DNA of 64,000 nt from Streptomyces albus subsp. albus (GTDB lineage: Bacteria; Actinomycetota; Actinomycetes; Streptomycetales; Streptomycetaceae): assembly GCF_000725885.1 (NCBI RefSeq), contig NZ_JODR01000021.1, positions 1-64,000 of the forward strand, read 5' to 3'. A program made the position numbers and the translations under genes. Below the pieces are notes generated by a model. The model searched no databases and was not told where the DNA came from. It saw only the letters and a list, made by a program, of their open reading frames with translations. Of the stretch, positions 9,366-19,141 are shown piece after piece. How positions within the stretch are numbered: position 1 is the first letter of the stretch; every line of letters starts with the position of its first letter.

Positions 9366-9893
9366 ATGAACGACAGCAACCCCACGGAACGGGCTGCCTC
9401 GGCGAGCAGGACAGCCCCCGCGGTCCCCGCACAGCACTCAGCCTCCGGCTGGCCCGGCCATCTGGCCGTCGGCGCGGTCCGCTTCGCCCGCCCGAGCGCA
9501 CAACTGGACGCCGTACGCGCCTTCTACGTCGACGACCTCGGCCTGCCCGTCCTCGCCGAATGGCGCGGCCACGCCGGCTACGACGGACTCGTCGTGGGCC
9601 TCCCCGGCACCCCCGTCCACATGGAGATCACCCAGCACGGCAACCCGCCCCGCATCCCGGCACCGCACCCGGAGAACCAACTCGTGCTCTACCTGGAGAA
9701 CCAGGCCGCGCACGACCGCGCGGTCGCCCACCTCACCGCCCGCGGCCACCACCCCGTCCCCGCCGCCAACCCGTACTGGCCCGACCACGGCGCCACCCTC
9801 TTCGAGGACCCCGACGGCTGGCTCGTCGTCCTCGCCCCCTGGGTATTCGGCCGCGACCCGGTACCGACGAGGAGGGAAGAGCCGGGGCCGTGA
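9366..9893 (+). CDS. VOC family (glyoxalase/bleomycin-resistance fold) protein
   Basis: This 175-residue protein has one vicinal-oxygen-chelate domain after an Ala/Ser-rich lead of about 30 residues. The domain runs from VGAVRFARPSAQLDAVRAFY through LVLYLENQAAHDRAVAHL to ATLFEDPDGWLVVLAPW, the usual beta-alpha-beta-beta-beta repeat ending in D-P-D-G. The metal-ligand positions H53-like, H99-like and E are only partly recognisable. It is divergent from the MFS-ArsR operon, with 144 bases between the starts. The substrate is unknown. Confidence 0.85.
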   Translation: MNDSNPTERAASASRTAPAVPAQHSASGWPGHLAVGAVRFARPSAQLDAVRAFYVDDLGLPVLAEWRGHAGYDGLVVGLPGTPVHMEITQHGNPPRIPAPHPENQLVLYLENQAAHDRAVAHLTARGHHPVPAANPYWPDHGATLFEDPDGWLVVLAPWVFGRDPVPTRREEPGP

Positions 9894-10070
9894 CAGCCGG
9901 CAGCACAGCAACGCCCCAGGCCGAGGCCCGCCAGCGAAGCGGCCCAACTCCCCTCTGTCCGGACAGGACACCACAGGTAGCCTTGGTCTCGTCGTAGCTG
10001 CGGCCCGCCGGGCTTCCGCTCCGTATGACGGAGTCTTCACGGACATGCCCCCACCCGCACGAGTTCCTTC

Positions 10071-11996
10071 GTGCTGCCTGGGGGCGTCCTCTTGCTGTTC
10101 CGCGATTCCGCCGCCGCGGTCGCCGCCGAGTGCCTTTCCGGCTCTCTCTTCTTCCGCCTGACGGAGCAGTTCGTGCATATGCACGGTCACAAGCCGAGCG
10201 GATCCGAGGTGCGCTCATGGGAACGGAGCATCCCGGTGCTCGCGAACGCCCTCAACGACGCGGGCCTCGGCCGGGTCGAGGTCCTGCTGGAGTACGGGCT
10301 GCCGCTGAACAGCAAGCGGGCCGACGCCGTACTTGCCGGTGTGCACCCCACGACCGGTCTGCCGTCGTACGTCGTCGTGGAGCTGAAGCAGTGGAGCAGC
10401 GCCGAGCCGGACGACGACGATCCGTCCCTGTGCCGCATCGACGCGTACGCCCGGGCCGTGCTGAACCCCGTGGACCAGGTGCGCGGTTACTGCGAATACC
10501 TCGTCTCCTTCAACGGAGCACTGGCGGAACATCCCGACCGGATCAGCGGCGCCGCGTACCTGCACAATGCCACTCGGTTCGGCGTCAGCGGGCTCTTCGC
10601 CGCCGAGCAGAACGAGTACGGTCGGCTCTTCATCGGCGAGCGGCGCGGGGAGTTCATCGACTACCTGCGCTCCAAACTGGGAGCCGAGTCCGGCGCCGCC
10701 GCTGCGGACGAGCTCGTCAACGGGAAGATCGGTCCGTCCAGGCAGCTCATGGCGGTGGCCGCCCAGGAGGTGCGGGAGCGCGAGCAGTTCGTGCTCCTGG
10801 ACGAGCAGCAGGTCGCCTACCGCACGGTCCTGAACGCCGTCCGCCGCGCCAAGCAGTCCGACCACAAGGAGGTCGTGGTCGTCACCGGCGGACCGGGCAC
10901 CGGCAAGAGCGTCATCGCGCTGTCGCTCCTCGGCGAGCTGTACCGGCAGGGCATCACCGCGCTGCACGCGACCGGCTCCAACTCCTTCACGACCACGATG
11001 AGGAAGGTGGCGGGCGCTCGCAAGCGCGAGGTGCAAGGGCTCTTCAAGTACTTCAACAGCTTCATGACCACCGAGCGCAACAGTCTCGACGTCCTGATCT
11101 GTGACGAGGCCCACCGCATCCGGGAGACGTCGGCCAACCGTTACACGCCCGCGTCGAACCGCACCGGCAAGCCTCAGATCGACGAGCTCATCGACGCGGC
11201 ACGCGTCCCGGTCTTCCTGCTGGACGAGCACCAGGTCGTCCGGCCCGGTGAGATGGGCACGGTGGCGGAGATCAAGGAGGCGGCTGCGCGGAAGGGGCTC
11301 CACTGCCGGCTGGTGTCGTTGGACAGCCAGTTCCGCTGCGGCGGCAGCGACGCGTACCTGCGGTGGGTGATACGCCTCCTGGGTCTGGAGCCGGGCGGGC
11401 CTGTGGCATGGGAACCCGACGGCAGGATGCAGCTCCTGCTCGCGGACAGCCCGCAGGAGATGGAGGCGTACCTCCAGGAGCGCCGCGCACAGGGCTACGG
11501 TGCGCGCATGTCCGCCGGCTACTGCTGGAAGTGGACGAAGAAGGTCCCGCCCGGCCAAGCCCTGCCCGCGGACGTCACTGTCGGGGAGTGGCAGCGCCCC
11601 TGGAACGTCTACGGTGACCGCGCCGTCGGGGGCGCTCCTCCCGCGGCGCTGTGGGCGACGGATCCGGCCGGTTTCGGGCAAGTGGGCTGCGTCTACACCG
11701 CACAGGGGTTCGAGTACGACTGGAGCGGAGTGATCATCGGTCCCGATCTGGTGTGGCGGGGCGACCACTGGGTCACCGACCGCACACAGTCCAAGGACCC
11801 GGTCTTCAAGAAGTCGGTCCCGGACGCGGACGTGGACCGGCTGATCCGCAACACGTACAAGGTGCTGCTGACGCGGGGAATGGTCGGCACGGTGGTGTAC
11901 TCGACCGACGCCGAGACCCGCGAGAAACTGCGGGAGCTGATCGGAGCGGCAGTGCCGAAGGCCGCGGTCGAGACCGCGGGCGTCGGCGGCCGGTAG
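10071..11996 (+). CDS. DUF2075 (Schlafen group-3-like) ATPase with N-terminal nuclease-like domain
   Basis: This 641-residue protein has a superfamily-1-like ATPase core of the DUF2075 family. It shows Walker A GGPGTGKS (273-280), Walker B VLICDEAHR (341-349), a QFR segment, the late motif CVYTAQGFEYDWSGVIIGP, and YKVLLTRGMVGTVVY near the end. Upstream, at about residues 70-140, a D85...E104-L-K106 pattern with a following Q136 (RADAV, VVVELKQW, DQVRGY) fits a PD-(D/E)xK nuclease. The ATPase call rests on sequence. The nuclease call is my reading of the motif. GTG 10071 is the longest start; TTG 10092 (giving LLFRDSAAAV) is equally plausible, with GGGGG upstream. It stands alone and ends at a strong terminator. 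A role in DNA repair or phage defence is inference. Confidence 0.85.
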   Translation: MLPGGVLLLFRDSAAAVAAECLSGSLFFRLTEQFVHMHGHKPSGSEVRSWERSIPVLANALNDAGLGRVEVLLEYGLPLNSKRADAVLAGVHPTTGLPSYVVVELKQWSSAEPDDDDPSLCRIDAYARAVLNPVDQVRGYCEYLVSFNGALAEHPDRISGAAYLHNATRFGVSGLFAAEQNEYGRLFIGERRGEFIDYLRSKLGAESGAAAADELVNGKIGPSRQLMAVAAQEVREREQFVLLDEQQVAYRTVLNAVRRAKQSDHKEVVVVTGGPGTGKSVIALSLLGELYRQGITALHATGSNSFTTTMRKVAGARKREVQGLFKYFNSFMTTERNSLDVLICDEAHRIRETSANRYTPASNRTGKPQIDELIDAARVPVFLLDEHQVVRPGEMGTVAEIKEAAARKGLHCRLVSLDSQFRCGGSDAYLRWVIRLLGLEPGGPVAWEPDGRMQLLLADSPQEMEAYLQERRAQGYGARMSAGYCWKWTKKVPPGQALPADVTVGEWQRPWNVYGDRAVGGAPPAALWATDPAGFGQVGCVYTAQGFEYDWSGVIIGPDLVWRGDHWVTDRTQSKDPVFKKSVPDADVDRLIRNTYKVLLTRGMVGTVVYSTDAETREKLRELIGAAVPKAAVETAGVGGR

Positions 11997-12031
11997 CGGC
12001 ACGCCCCGGCTCGGCGAGGATCGGGGCGGGA

Positions 12032-12073
12032 ACGCCGAGGGGCCGGCTCCCCGGGGAGCCGGCCCCTCGGCGT
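12032..12073. terminator. Perfect 19-bp hairpin between convergent genes
   Basis: The arms 12032-12050 and 12055-12073 pair perfectly around a CCGG loop. The hairpin sits between the convergent DUF2075 gene and ychF and can serve both directions. Confidence 0.85.
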
Positions 12074-12109
12074 GCGCGGCTCACCCTGCACGGTGGCCGT
12101 CCCGTTCGC

Positions 12110-13198
<1,089 letters not shown>

Positions 13199-13495
13199 GT
13201 GGCGACTACTTCCCGTGGCCCCTGGCGGGGTTCTCCATAGTGCGGTCTCTTGGCGGACAGGCGGCCCTCGGGCCGACCACCCAGTCTACGGAAGGCGCCG
13301 GGGCTCCTTTGAGGGGTCCGGGCCGCCCTGCGGCACCCCCGGCAGGGGCAGCGATCCGTACCGTCGTGCGCGTGGCAGCGTCGGGCGGTCGTGTCCCCCT
13401 GTCGGACGTCAGCGCGTAGTGCCGGTCCGGTGGCGATGACGGATATCGCGTGTCCATGACGGCGCGTCTTGGCATGTACCGCCTACCGTGGCCCG

Positions 13496-14266
13496 GTGGA
13501 GCAACGCAGCGCGCACCCGACCGAGCACGAACCGTACGGACTGTACGAGCCGCACGGCCACGACGTCCCGTACGACGCGTACGGCCCCGAGGCGTACGAC
13601 CGGTACGACGGGCGGTACGACGGGTACGGCGACGGGCCGCGCCGCGCGTACGACCAGGCCCCCGCCGCCCCGGCCCCCGAGGACGCCGTCCCACTCGGCG
13701 CTCCCCGGGGCGGGCGCGTCCGGCGCCGTCCCCGGCTGCCCCGCCCGGCAGCCCCCGCCGCGGGCCGCACGGCACCGCCCCGCCCCGCACCGGGCGACGA
13801 ACTGTCCGAGCCCGCGCCCGCCGCGGCGCCTTCCGGCCGTCCGGGAGGGGACACGCGGTCGAGGCTGCCTGCGCCGCGGCTGACGGGACTGGGCGTGGGG
13901 GTCTTCTCCTCGCTGCTGATGGCGGCTGCCGGCGGCCTGTCCGGGCTGCTGCCCTTCGGGGCGCCCGTGCTCTACGGCTGTGTGTTCGTCCTCGTCTGTG
14001 TGGCCGGGGCGCTGTGGGTGCGGCCGGCCGAGCTGTTCGCGGCGCCGGTCGCCGCACCGCTCGCCTACACGGTGGGGCAGTTCTTCACCGGCGGCCCCGG
14101 CAGCGGTCTGTCCGGGCTGCTCCAGGACGTCTTCACCGGTCTGGCCCTGCACGCCCTGTGGCTGTACGCCGGGACGCTCTGCTGTCTGGTGCTCGTACTG
14201 GTGCGGCGGGTGCTCATCGCTCTGCGGCACCGCCGCGAGCAGCGGCGGCAGCCGGCCGCCGCCTAG
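13496..14266 (+). CDS. DUF6542-type membrane protein with Tyr-rich N-terminus
   Basis: This protein of about 256 residues has a disordered first half. Residues about 10-55 hold about ten tyrosines spaced every 3-5 positions with Asp and Gly (PYDAYG, AYDRYDGRYDGYGDG), and a Pro/Ala/Arg-rich stretch follows. The C-terminal part (about 130-245) has four hydrophobic segments (GVGVFSSLLMAAAG, GCVFVLVCVAGALWV, PVAAPLAYTVGQFF, LWLYAGTLCCLVLVL), as in the DUF6542 family. GTG 13496 is chosen over 13469 because it gives the conserved-looking start VEQRS. Its function is unknown. It ends next to a small hairpin, convergent with the cyclase gene. Confidence 0.82.
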   Translation: MEQRSAHPTEHEPYGLYEPHGHDVPYDAYGPEAYDRYDGRYDGYGDGPRRAYDQAPAAPAPEDAVPLGAPRGGRVRRRPRLPRPAAPAAGRTAPPRPAPGDELSEPAPAAAPSGRPGGDTRSRLPAPRLTGLGVGVFSSLLMAAAGGLSGLLPFGAPVLYGCVFVLVCVAGALWVRPAELFAAPVAAPLAYTVGQFFTGGPGSGLSGLLQDVFTGLALHALWLYAGTLCCLVLVLVRRVLIALRHRREQRRQPAAA

Positions 14267-14281
14267 CCCCTCATCAGGGGC
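14266..14281. terminator. Short hairpin at the 3' end of the DUF6542 gene
   Basis: GCCCCT-CATC-AGGGGC starts on the last base of the stop codon and lies between two convergent genes. The stem is only 6 bp. Confidence 0.45.
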
Positions 14282-14302
14282 GGCCCGCGGTGCCGTCGCC
14301 GC

Positions 14303-15241
14303 TCAGCGGATCGCGACGGGGCTGACCGGTGAGCCGACGCCGCCCGTGATCCGCAAGGCGGTGGCCGTCAGGAAGAAGTCCCAGGCACCGTCGGCGCGGC
14401 AGGCGGCGGCGAGGTCGTCGAGCTGCCACATCTCGCCGAGCATCATGCCCATGTCCCTGATGAGGACGGCGTGCAGGGGGATGAGGCCGTCGTCGGCGGG
14501 CTGGACCTCGACGCCCCAGTTGTCGCACGCCACCATTGCCAGTTCGCGGTCGTGTATCCAGGCGGCGCACTCGGGGTCGAGTCCGGGCTCCTCGTGCAGC
14601 CAGCCCTTCCAGCCCTCGGTGAGCCCCTTGCGCAGCCAGCCGGTGCGGACGAGGAGGGCGTCGCCGGTGCCGAGCCGGACTCCGGCGGCCTCCTCGGCGC
14701 GCTCCAGGTCGGCCACCGTGACGGACCGGCCGCCGGCCAGCCATTCCCCGCCGTCGAGTGCCGCGACGTCGAGGAGGACGCCGCGGCCGGCGAAGCCGGG
14801 GAGCGTCGCGTCGATGGCGTTGCGGGCGGCGCCGCCGGCGGGGGTGACGGCGTCCGCCGGGACGCCGTTGTAGAAGGCCCCGTCGTATCCGACGTGGGTG
14901 AGTCCGTCCAGCTGGGTGCCGGACTGGAGCGGCATGCTGATGAAGTCGTCGCTGACGACGAGGCCCTCGGGGGCGGTGAAGAGCCCCTCGGCCGCGGTGA
15001 AGTCGTGCGGGGTGACGGTCATGGTGTGCACCGGGTTGATCCGCCGCATCCAGCCGTTCTGCGGGCCTGAGGCGCCCACCGGGATGCTCAGTTCGTACCG
15101 CTGTCCCGTCCGTACGGCGGTGAGGGCCTCCTTCACGGTCTTCGGGGTGACGAAGTTGAGGGTGCCCTTCTCGTCGTCGTCGCCCCAGCGGCCCCAGTTG
15201 GACAGCTCTCGTCCGGTCTTCTTGAACGCGTACTCGGTCAT
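14303..15241 (-). CDS. Cyclase family protein (kynurenine-formamidase fold)
   Basis: This 312-residue hydrolase belongs to the cyclase/KynB-like fold. Its metal motif is altered: classical members have HxGTHxDxPxH, while here the segment reads LQSGTQLDGLTHVGYDG, so the two first-motif histidines are Gln. This variant is widespread in actinobacterial cyclase-family proteins. The C-terminal part keeps MVACDNWGVEVQP and LIPLHAVLIRDMGMMLGEMW, which supply the late histidine. The start at 15241 has GGAGGGCGGGACATCCC upstream on the coding strand. It is divergent from a TetR gene with operator-like repeats in between, so it is probably the repressor's target. The substrate is unknown. Confidence 0.88.
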   Translation of the reverse strand: MTEYAFKKTGRELSNWGRWGDDDEKGTLNFVTPKTVKEALTAVRTGQRYELSIPVGASGPQNGWMRRINPVHTMTVTPHDFTAAEGLFTAPEGLVVSDDFISMPLQSGTQLDGLTHVGYDGAFYNGVPADAVTPAGGAARNAIDATLPGFAGRGVLLDVAALDGGEWLAGGRSVTVADLERAEEAAGVRLGTGDALLVRTGWLRKGLTEGWKGWLHEEPGLDPECAAWIHDRELAMVACDNWGVEVQPADDGLIPLHAVLIRDMGMMLGEMWQLDDLAAACRADGAWDFFLTATALRITGGVGSPVSPVAIR

Positions 15242-15276
15242 GGGATGTCCCGCCCTCCGGAGTTCCTCTGCTCCAG

Positions 15277-15351
15277 TGCACTGACTGCACCCATATGAGT
15301 GCACTCATTGCACCCTCATCGGCACAGTAACCTGTGAGTGCAATGAGTGCA
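15277..15351. promoter_or_regulatory. Three operator-like TGCACTNNNTGCAC sites
   Basis: The 145-base divergent gap holds TGCACTGACTGCAC (15277-15290), TGCACTCATTGCAC (15300-15313) and the exact inverse TGCAATGAGTGCA (15339-15351). Each site is a short imperfect palindrome bounded by TGCA. They lie directly upstream of the cyclase gene and the TetR gene and are the likely binding sites of that repressor. Confidence 0.7.
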
Positions 15352-15386
15352 AAGAATGTGGCGGTCCACCGGAGCGGGGCGGAACA

Positions 15387-16115
15387 GTGAGCGAACGACA
15401 GCAGCAGGAACCGAGCCAGCGCGAAGCCCGCAAACGCGCGACCACCGCCCGCCTCCGCGACGCGGCGACGAAACTGGCCGGTCTGCGCGGCGCGGACGAG
15501 GTCACCATCGACGACATCTGCGCCGAGGCGGGCGTCTCCCGGCGTACCTTCTTCAACCACTTCGCCACCAAGGACGAAGCGTTCCTGGCCTGGGACGCGG
15601 CCGACGACGCCTACCTCGCGGGCCTCATCGCCGACCGGCCCCGCTCGGAGAGCGCCGTACGGGCCGCGGTGTGGGCCATGACGACGACCGCGTTCCCGCC
15701 CGAACCCGGCAGCCGGGCCACGATCGTCCGCGAGGTGATGCACCGCAACCCGGACGTGGCTGCGCAGGCCACCCAGCTGACCCGCAAGGTCGTCCACGCC
15801 GTCGAGCAGGGCATCGCCGCGCGGCTCGGCCGGCCTGCCGGCTCCCACCTCGTACGGCTCGGCGCCGTCACCGCCGTCGCCGCGCTCACCGTCACCCTGC
15901 GCCATGCCGAGGGCAGCGACGAGGACGAGCGGGAGCGGCTGCTGGAGGAGACCTGCCGCGTGCTGGACCAGGGCTTCCTCTCCGTCCAGCCGGACGGCGA
16001 CGCGGACCGGGCCGCCGGCGCTCACCGGGCCGGCAGTGCCCACGTCGGTGCTCACCGGCCCGACGGCGATGCGGTCCGCCCGGACGGCGGAAGGCCCGCG
16101 CCTTCCGGGCAGTGA
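15387..16115 (+). CDS. TetR family transcriptional regulator
   Basis: This 242-residue repressor has the TetR DNA-binding domain at about residues 18-64: TTARLRDAATKLAGLRGADE, VTIDDICAEAGVSRRTFFNHF, then ATKDEAFLAW. The ligand domain is poorly conserved, as usual. The last 35-40 residues are a low-complexity His/Gly/Asp/Ala tail (GDADRAAGAHRAGSAHVGAH) not typical of the family. GTG 15387 follows GGAGCGGGGCGG. It probably controls itself and the divergent cyclase gene through the repeats between them. Confidence 0.93.
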   Translation: MSERQQQEPSQREARKRATTARLRDAATKLAGLRGADEVTIDDICAEAGVSRRTFFNHFATKDEAFLAWDAADDAYLAGLIADRPRSESAVRAAVWAMTTTAFPPEPGSRATIVREVMHRNPDVAAQATQLTRKVVHAVEQGIAARLGRPAGSHLVRLGAVTAVAALTVTLRHAEGSDEDERERLLEETCRVLDQGFLSVQPDGDADRAAGAHRAGSAHVGAHRPDGDAVRPDGGRPAPSGQ

Positions 16116-16162
16116 GGCGGTGCGGTGCCGCCGCGAACCGGCAGAGCCCTCCGGAACGCCGA

Positions 16163-16200
16163 CGGCCCTCCGGACAACCTGTGAGGTGTCCGGAGGGCCG
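16163..16200. terminator. Perfect 14-bp hairpin between convergent TetR gene and ispH
   Basis: CGGCCCTCCGGACA (16163-16176) pairs with TGTCCGGAGGGCCG (16187-16200) around a 10-base loop. Confidence 0.8.
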
Positions 16201-16264
16201 GGCGGTCCGGAGGGCCCGGAGAACCGCTAGGTCCGCGAAATGCCCGCGGGGCGGCGTGCTGCCG

Positions 16265-17341
16265 TCATGCCCGCAGCTTCTCGGCGGCCTCCGAGCGCAG
16301 GTCGCGCCGCAGCTCCTTCGGCAGGGAGAACTGCATGTGCTCGTCGACGGGCTTGACGATCTCCACGTCGTCCCAGCCGCGCTCCGCGAGCCACTCCAGC
16401 ACGCCGTCGACCAGCACCTCCGGTACGGAGGCACCCGACGACAGGCCGATCGTGCTCACGCCCTCCAGCCAGGCCTCGTCGATCTCGTCCGCGTTGTCCA
16501 CCAGGTGACCGTCCTTCGCGCCGTGCGAGAGGGCCGTCTCCACCAGGCGGACCGAGTTGGAGGAGTTCTTCGAGCCGACGACCAGCACCAGGTCGGCCTC
16601 GGCCGCCACCTGCTTGATGGCCGTCTGACGGTTCTGCGTCGCGTAGCAGATGTCGTCGCTGGGCGGCGAGAGCAGGTTGGGGTAGCGGTTCTTGAGGGCG
16701 TCGACGGTCTCCATCGTCTCGTCCACCGACAGGGTCGTCTGGGACAGCCACACGACCTTGTCCGGGTCCCGGACCTCGACGTTCTCCACGTCCTTCGGGC
16801 CGTCGACCAGGGTGATGTGGTCCGGCGCCTCACCGCTGGTGCCGATGACCTCTTCGTGGCCCTCGTGGCCGATCAGGAGGATGTCGTAGTCCTCCTTGGC
16901 GTAGCGCACCGCTTCCTTGTGCACCTTGGTGACCAGCGGGCAGGTGGCGTCGATGGTGGCCAGCTTTCCGCGCCGGGCCTCCTCGTGGACGGTGGGCGCC
17001 ACGCCGTGCGCCGAAAAGATCACGATCTCGCCCTGGGGGACCTCGTCCGTCTCCTCGACGAAGATGGCGCCCTTCTTCTCCAGCGTCTGGACGACGTACT
17101 TGTTGTGCACGATCTCGTGCCGCACGTAGATGGGAGCGCCGTACTGCTCCAGCGCCTTCTCGACGGCGATCACCGCGCGGTCCACACCCGCGCAGTAGCC
17201 GCGCGGCGCGGCGAGCAGGACCCGGCGGCGGCCGGGGGCCGGGGATTCCGAAGTGGCTTCCGGGGCGTCGGCTTCCCGGGCTGAGTCGGAGGCGGCGGAT
17301 TCCGGGGCGTCGGCGGGCCGGCGGTCGGGCGTACCAGTCAT
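16265..17341 (-). CDS. ispH: 4-hydroxy-3-methylbut-2-enyl diphosphate reductase
   Basis: This 358-residue enzyme catalyses the last step of the MEP pathway, reducing HMBPP to IPP and DMAPP with a [4Fe-4S] cluster. Cluster cysteines are visible at C50 ([11 protein letters not shown]), C134 (DATCPLVTK) and C232 ([11 protein letters not shown]). Substrate-binding segments HEIVHN (75-80), FSAHGV and SKNSSNS are intact. The first 37 residues are an Ala/Ser/Glu-rich extension absent from short homologues. ATG 17341 was kept because GGAGCC lies upstream. It is divergent from an APC permease, with a four-copy repeat in the gap. Confidence 0.97.
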   Translation of the reverse strand: MTGTPDRRPADAPESAASDSAREADAPEATSESPAPGRRRVLLAAPRGYCAGVDRAVIAVEKALEQYGAPIYVRHEIVHNKYVVQTLEKKGAIFVEETDEVPQGEIVIFSAHGVAPTVHEEARRGKLATIDATCPLVTKVHKEAVRYAKEDYDILLIGHEGHEEVIGTSGEAPDHITLVDGPKDVENVEVRDPDKVVWLSQTTLSVDETMETVDALKNRYPNLLSPPSDDICYATQNRQTAIKQVAAEADLVLVVGSKNSSNSVRLVETALSHGAKDGHLVDNADEIDEAWLEGVSTIGLSSGASVPEVLVDGVLEWLAERGWDDVEIVKPVDEHMQFSLPKELRRDLRSEAAEKLRA

Positions 17342-17442
17342 GGCTCCATCGTAAGGGCGTGCCCGCAAGGGCCGCCGGGCGTGCGGGCGCGCACGGGACG
17401 CACACCGGAGTGCACGGCGCACGCAGGGGCCGCGGCTGCTCT

Positions 17443-17568
17443 GTGCGGCACCGAAAACGACTGACTGGTGCGGCACGCTGGGCGGGCTCCGCCAAAGACC
17501 GACCAGTGGCCCACTCGGCGGCTCCGCAAAACGACCGCCAGTGCGGCACCGAAAACGACCGACCGGTG
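17443..17568. repeat. Four-copy repeat in the ispH / permease divergent gap
   Basis: Two 28-nt copies at 17443-17470 and 17541-17568 differ at only two positions; both begin GTGCGGCACCGAAAACGAC. Two shorter relatives lie between them at 17485-17509 and 17520-17543 (GGCTCCGC, then AAA and GACCGNCCAGTG). All share a core close to AAAACGACCGACCGGTG. The array fills the gap between two divergent genes, which favours repeated regulator sites over a coding or CRISPR explanation. Confidence 0.65.
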
Positions 17569-17617
17569 TGTTGCGCGCTTCTCTGCCGTGAAGGGCGTTC
17601 TGCGGCAAGCTGGGGCC

Positions 17618-19048
17618 ATGCCTGGAGATCGCTCGCGTACCGCTACAGCCCCGGGTGACCCGCCGAGCGGCGCCCTGCGGCGCAGTCTGACCCTCCGCGA
17701 CCTGATCGTCTACGGGTTGCTGTTCATCGCACCGATGGCCCCCGTGGGCATCTACGGGGCACTGGACGCCCGCAGTCACGGCGTGGTGCCCCTGGTGTAC
17801 GTGGTCGCCACCGTCGCCATGTCGTTCACCGCCTACTCCTACTCGCGCATGATCCACACGGTGCCGCAGGCGGGCTCCGTGTACGCCTACGCACGGGCGG
17901 GACTGGGTGACGGCGCGGGATTCGTGACCGGCTGGATGATGATGCTCGACTACCTGCTCATCCCGGCCGTCGCCTATCTCTTCTCCGGGATCGCCATGGC
18001 GCAGCTCGTGCCCGAGGTCGATCAGTGGATCTGGACGGCGATCGCAGTCGTGGTCACCACCGCGCTGAACCTCTCGGGTGTGCGCCGGGCGGCCGTCGTC
18101 GGCTTCCTGGTGCTGGCCATGGAGATCCTGGTGCTGGCCGTTTTCGTGGCCGCCGCACTCGTCGTACTGGTGCAGGACGGCCCGGAACGCGACTGGCTCT
18201 CCCCGCTCACCGGGGACCGCACGTTCTCGCTGACGGCGCTGCTGAGCGCGGTCTCCGTGGCGGTGCTCTCCTTCCTGGGCTTCGACGCCATCGCCAACTT
18301 CGCCGAGGAGGCGGTGGGCGGCAAGGGCCGCGGCGCGTCGACGGTGGCGCGGGCCGTGGTGTGGTGCCTGTTCATCACCGGGTTCCTCTTCGTCGTCCAG
18401 ACGTACCTGGCGGCTCTGCTGTCGGTGGACTCCTCGCGGCACCTGGCGGACCACCCTGCGGAGCAGGGCTCGGCCTTCTACGACGCGACGAAGGCGGCGG
18501 TGGGCGGCTGGCTCCAGACGACGGTTGCGGCGAGCAAGGCGCTGGGCGCGGCGTTCGCGGCCCTCGCCGGGCAGGCCGCGGCCTCCCGGCTGCTGTACGC
18601 CATGGCGCGGGACCGCCGGCTGCCGCACGCCCTCGGCAACGTCAGCGCCCGCACCGGCGTGCCGGGGCGGGCACTGCTGGTCAGCGCGGTGCTGACGATG
18701 TGCGCCGCGGTGTGGGCCGCCCGCGCCCCCGACGGTCTGGACCGGCTGGTGTCCATCGTGGACATCGGCGCGCTGTTCGCGTTCGGCATGCTGCACCTGT
18801 CGGTGGTCGGCTACTACGGCCTCGGCCGGCGCGGCGGCGGGGCGCAGGAGGCGGCCGGCACCGCCGGGCCCCGGGCGGGAGTGCTGGGCAACTGGGTGCT
18901 GCCGCTGGTCGGGCTTGCCATCATCATCGCCGTGATCGTCACGGCCAACCGCGAGGCCCACTGGGTCGGCCTGGGCTGGCTGGCCGCGGCCCTCGTGGCG
19001 CTCGCGGTACTGCGCCGCCGCGACCGGGCCGGCACCCACGCGGACTGA
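17618..19048 (+). CDS. APC superfamily amino acid permease
   Basis: This 476-residue protein has about 12 membrane segments. It opens with the APC signature [22 protein letters not shown], then [16 protein letters not shown] and [20 protein letters not shown], a glycine-rich stretch usual for amino-acid/polyamine permeases. [15 protein letters not shown] is the conserved TM6 region. The likely role is uptake of an amino acid or amine by proton symport or exchange. The ATG at 17618 has no strong ribosome site (GGCAAGCTGGGGCC). It ends directly at a hairpin. The specific substrate cannot be read from the sequence. Confidence 0.92.
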   Translation: MPGDRSRTATAPGDPPSGALRRSLTLRDLIVYGLLFIAPMAPVGIYGALDARSHGVVPLVYVVATVAMSFTAYSYSRMIHTVPQAGSVYAYARAGLGDGAGFVTGWMMMLDYLLIPAVAYLFSGIAMAQLVPEVDQWIWTAIAVVVTTALNLSGVRRAAVVGFLVLAMEILVLAVFVAAALVVLVQDGPERDWLSPLTGDRTFSLTALLSAVSVAVLSFLGFDAIANFAEEAVGGKGRGASTVARAVVWCLFITGFLFVVQTYLAALLSVDSSRHLADHPAEQGSAFYDATKAAVGGWLQTTVAASKALGAAFAALAGQAAASRLLYAMARDRRLPHALGNVSARTGVPGRALLVSAVLTMCAAVWAARAPDGLDRLVSIVDIGALFAFGMLHLSVVGYYGLGRRGGGAQEAAGTAGPRAGVLGNWVLPLVGLAIIIAVIVTANREAHWVGLGWLAAALVALAVLRRRDRAGTHAD

Positions 19049-19108
19049 GCCCTCCCGGGGCCGGCCGCGGGCGCTGCCGGCCACTTTCGGGGCGAGCCCC
19101 GGGAGGGC
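19049..19108 (+). terminator. Hairpin after the permease gene
   Basis: GCCCTCCCGGGGC (19049-19061) pairs with GCCCCGGGAGGGC (19096-19108). The 34-base loop can form a smaller internal GC stem. It starts immediately after the stop codon. Confidence 0.7.
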
Positions 19109-19141
19109 CCGGATGTCGGTGGGAGGGCCTAGCCTTTCCGC

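Noticed and set aside
17443..17568. Possible CRISPR array in the ispH-permease gap.
   Set aside because: Only two near-identical copies exist, spacing is unequal, and the intermediate copies are diverged; no cas genes occur in the window.
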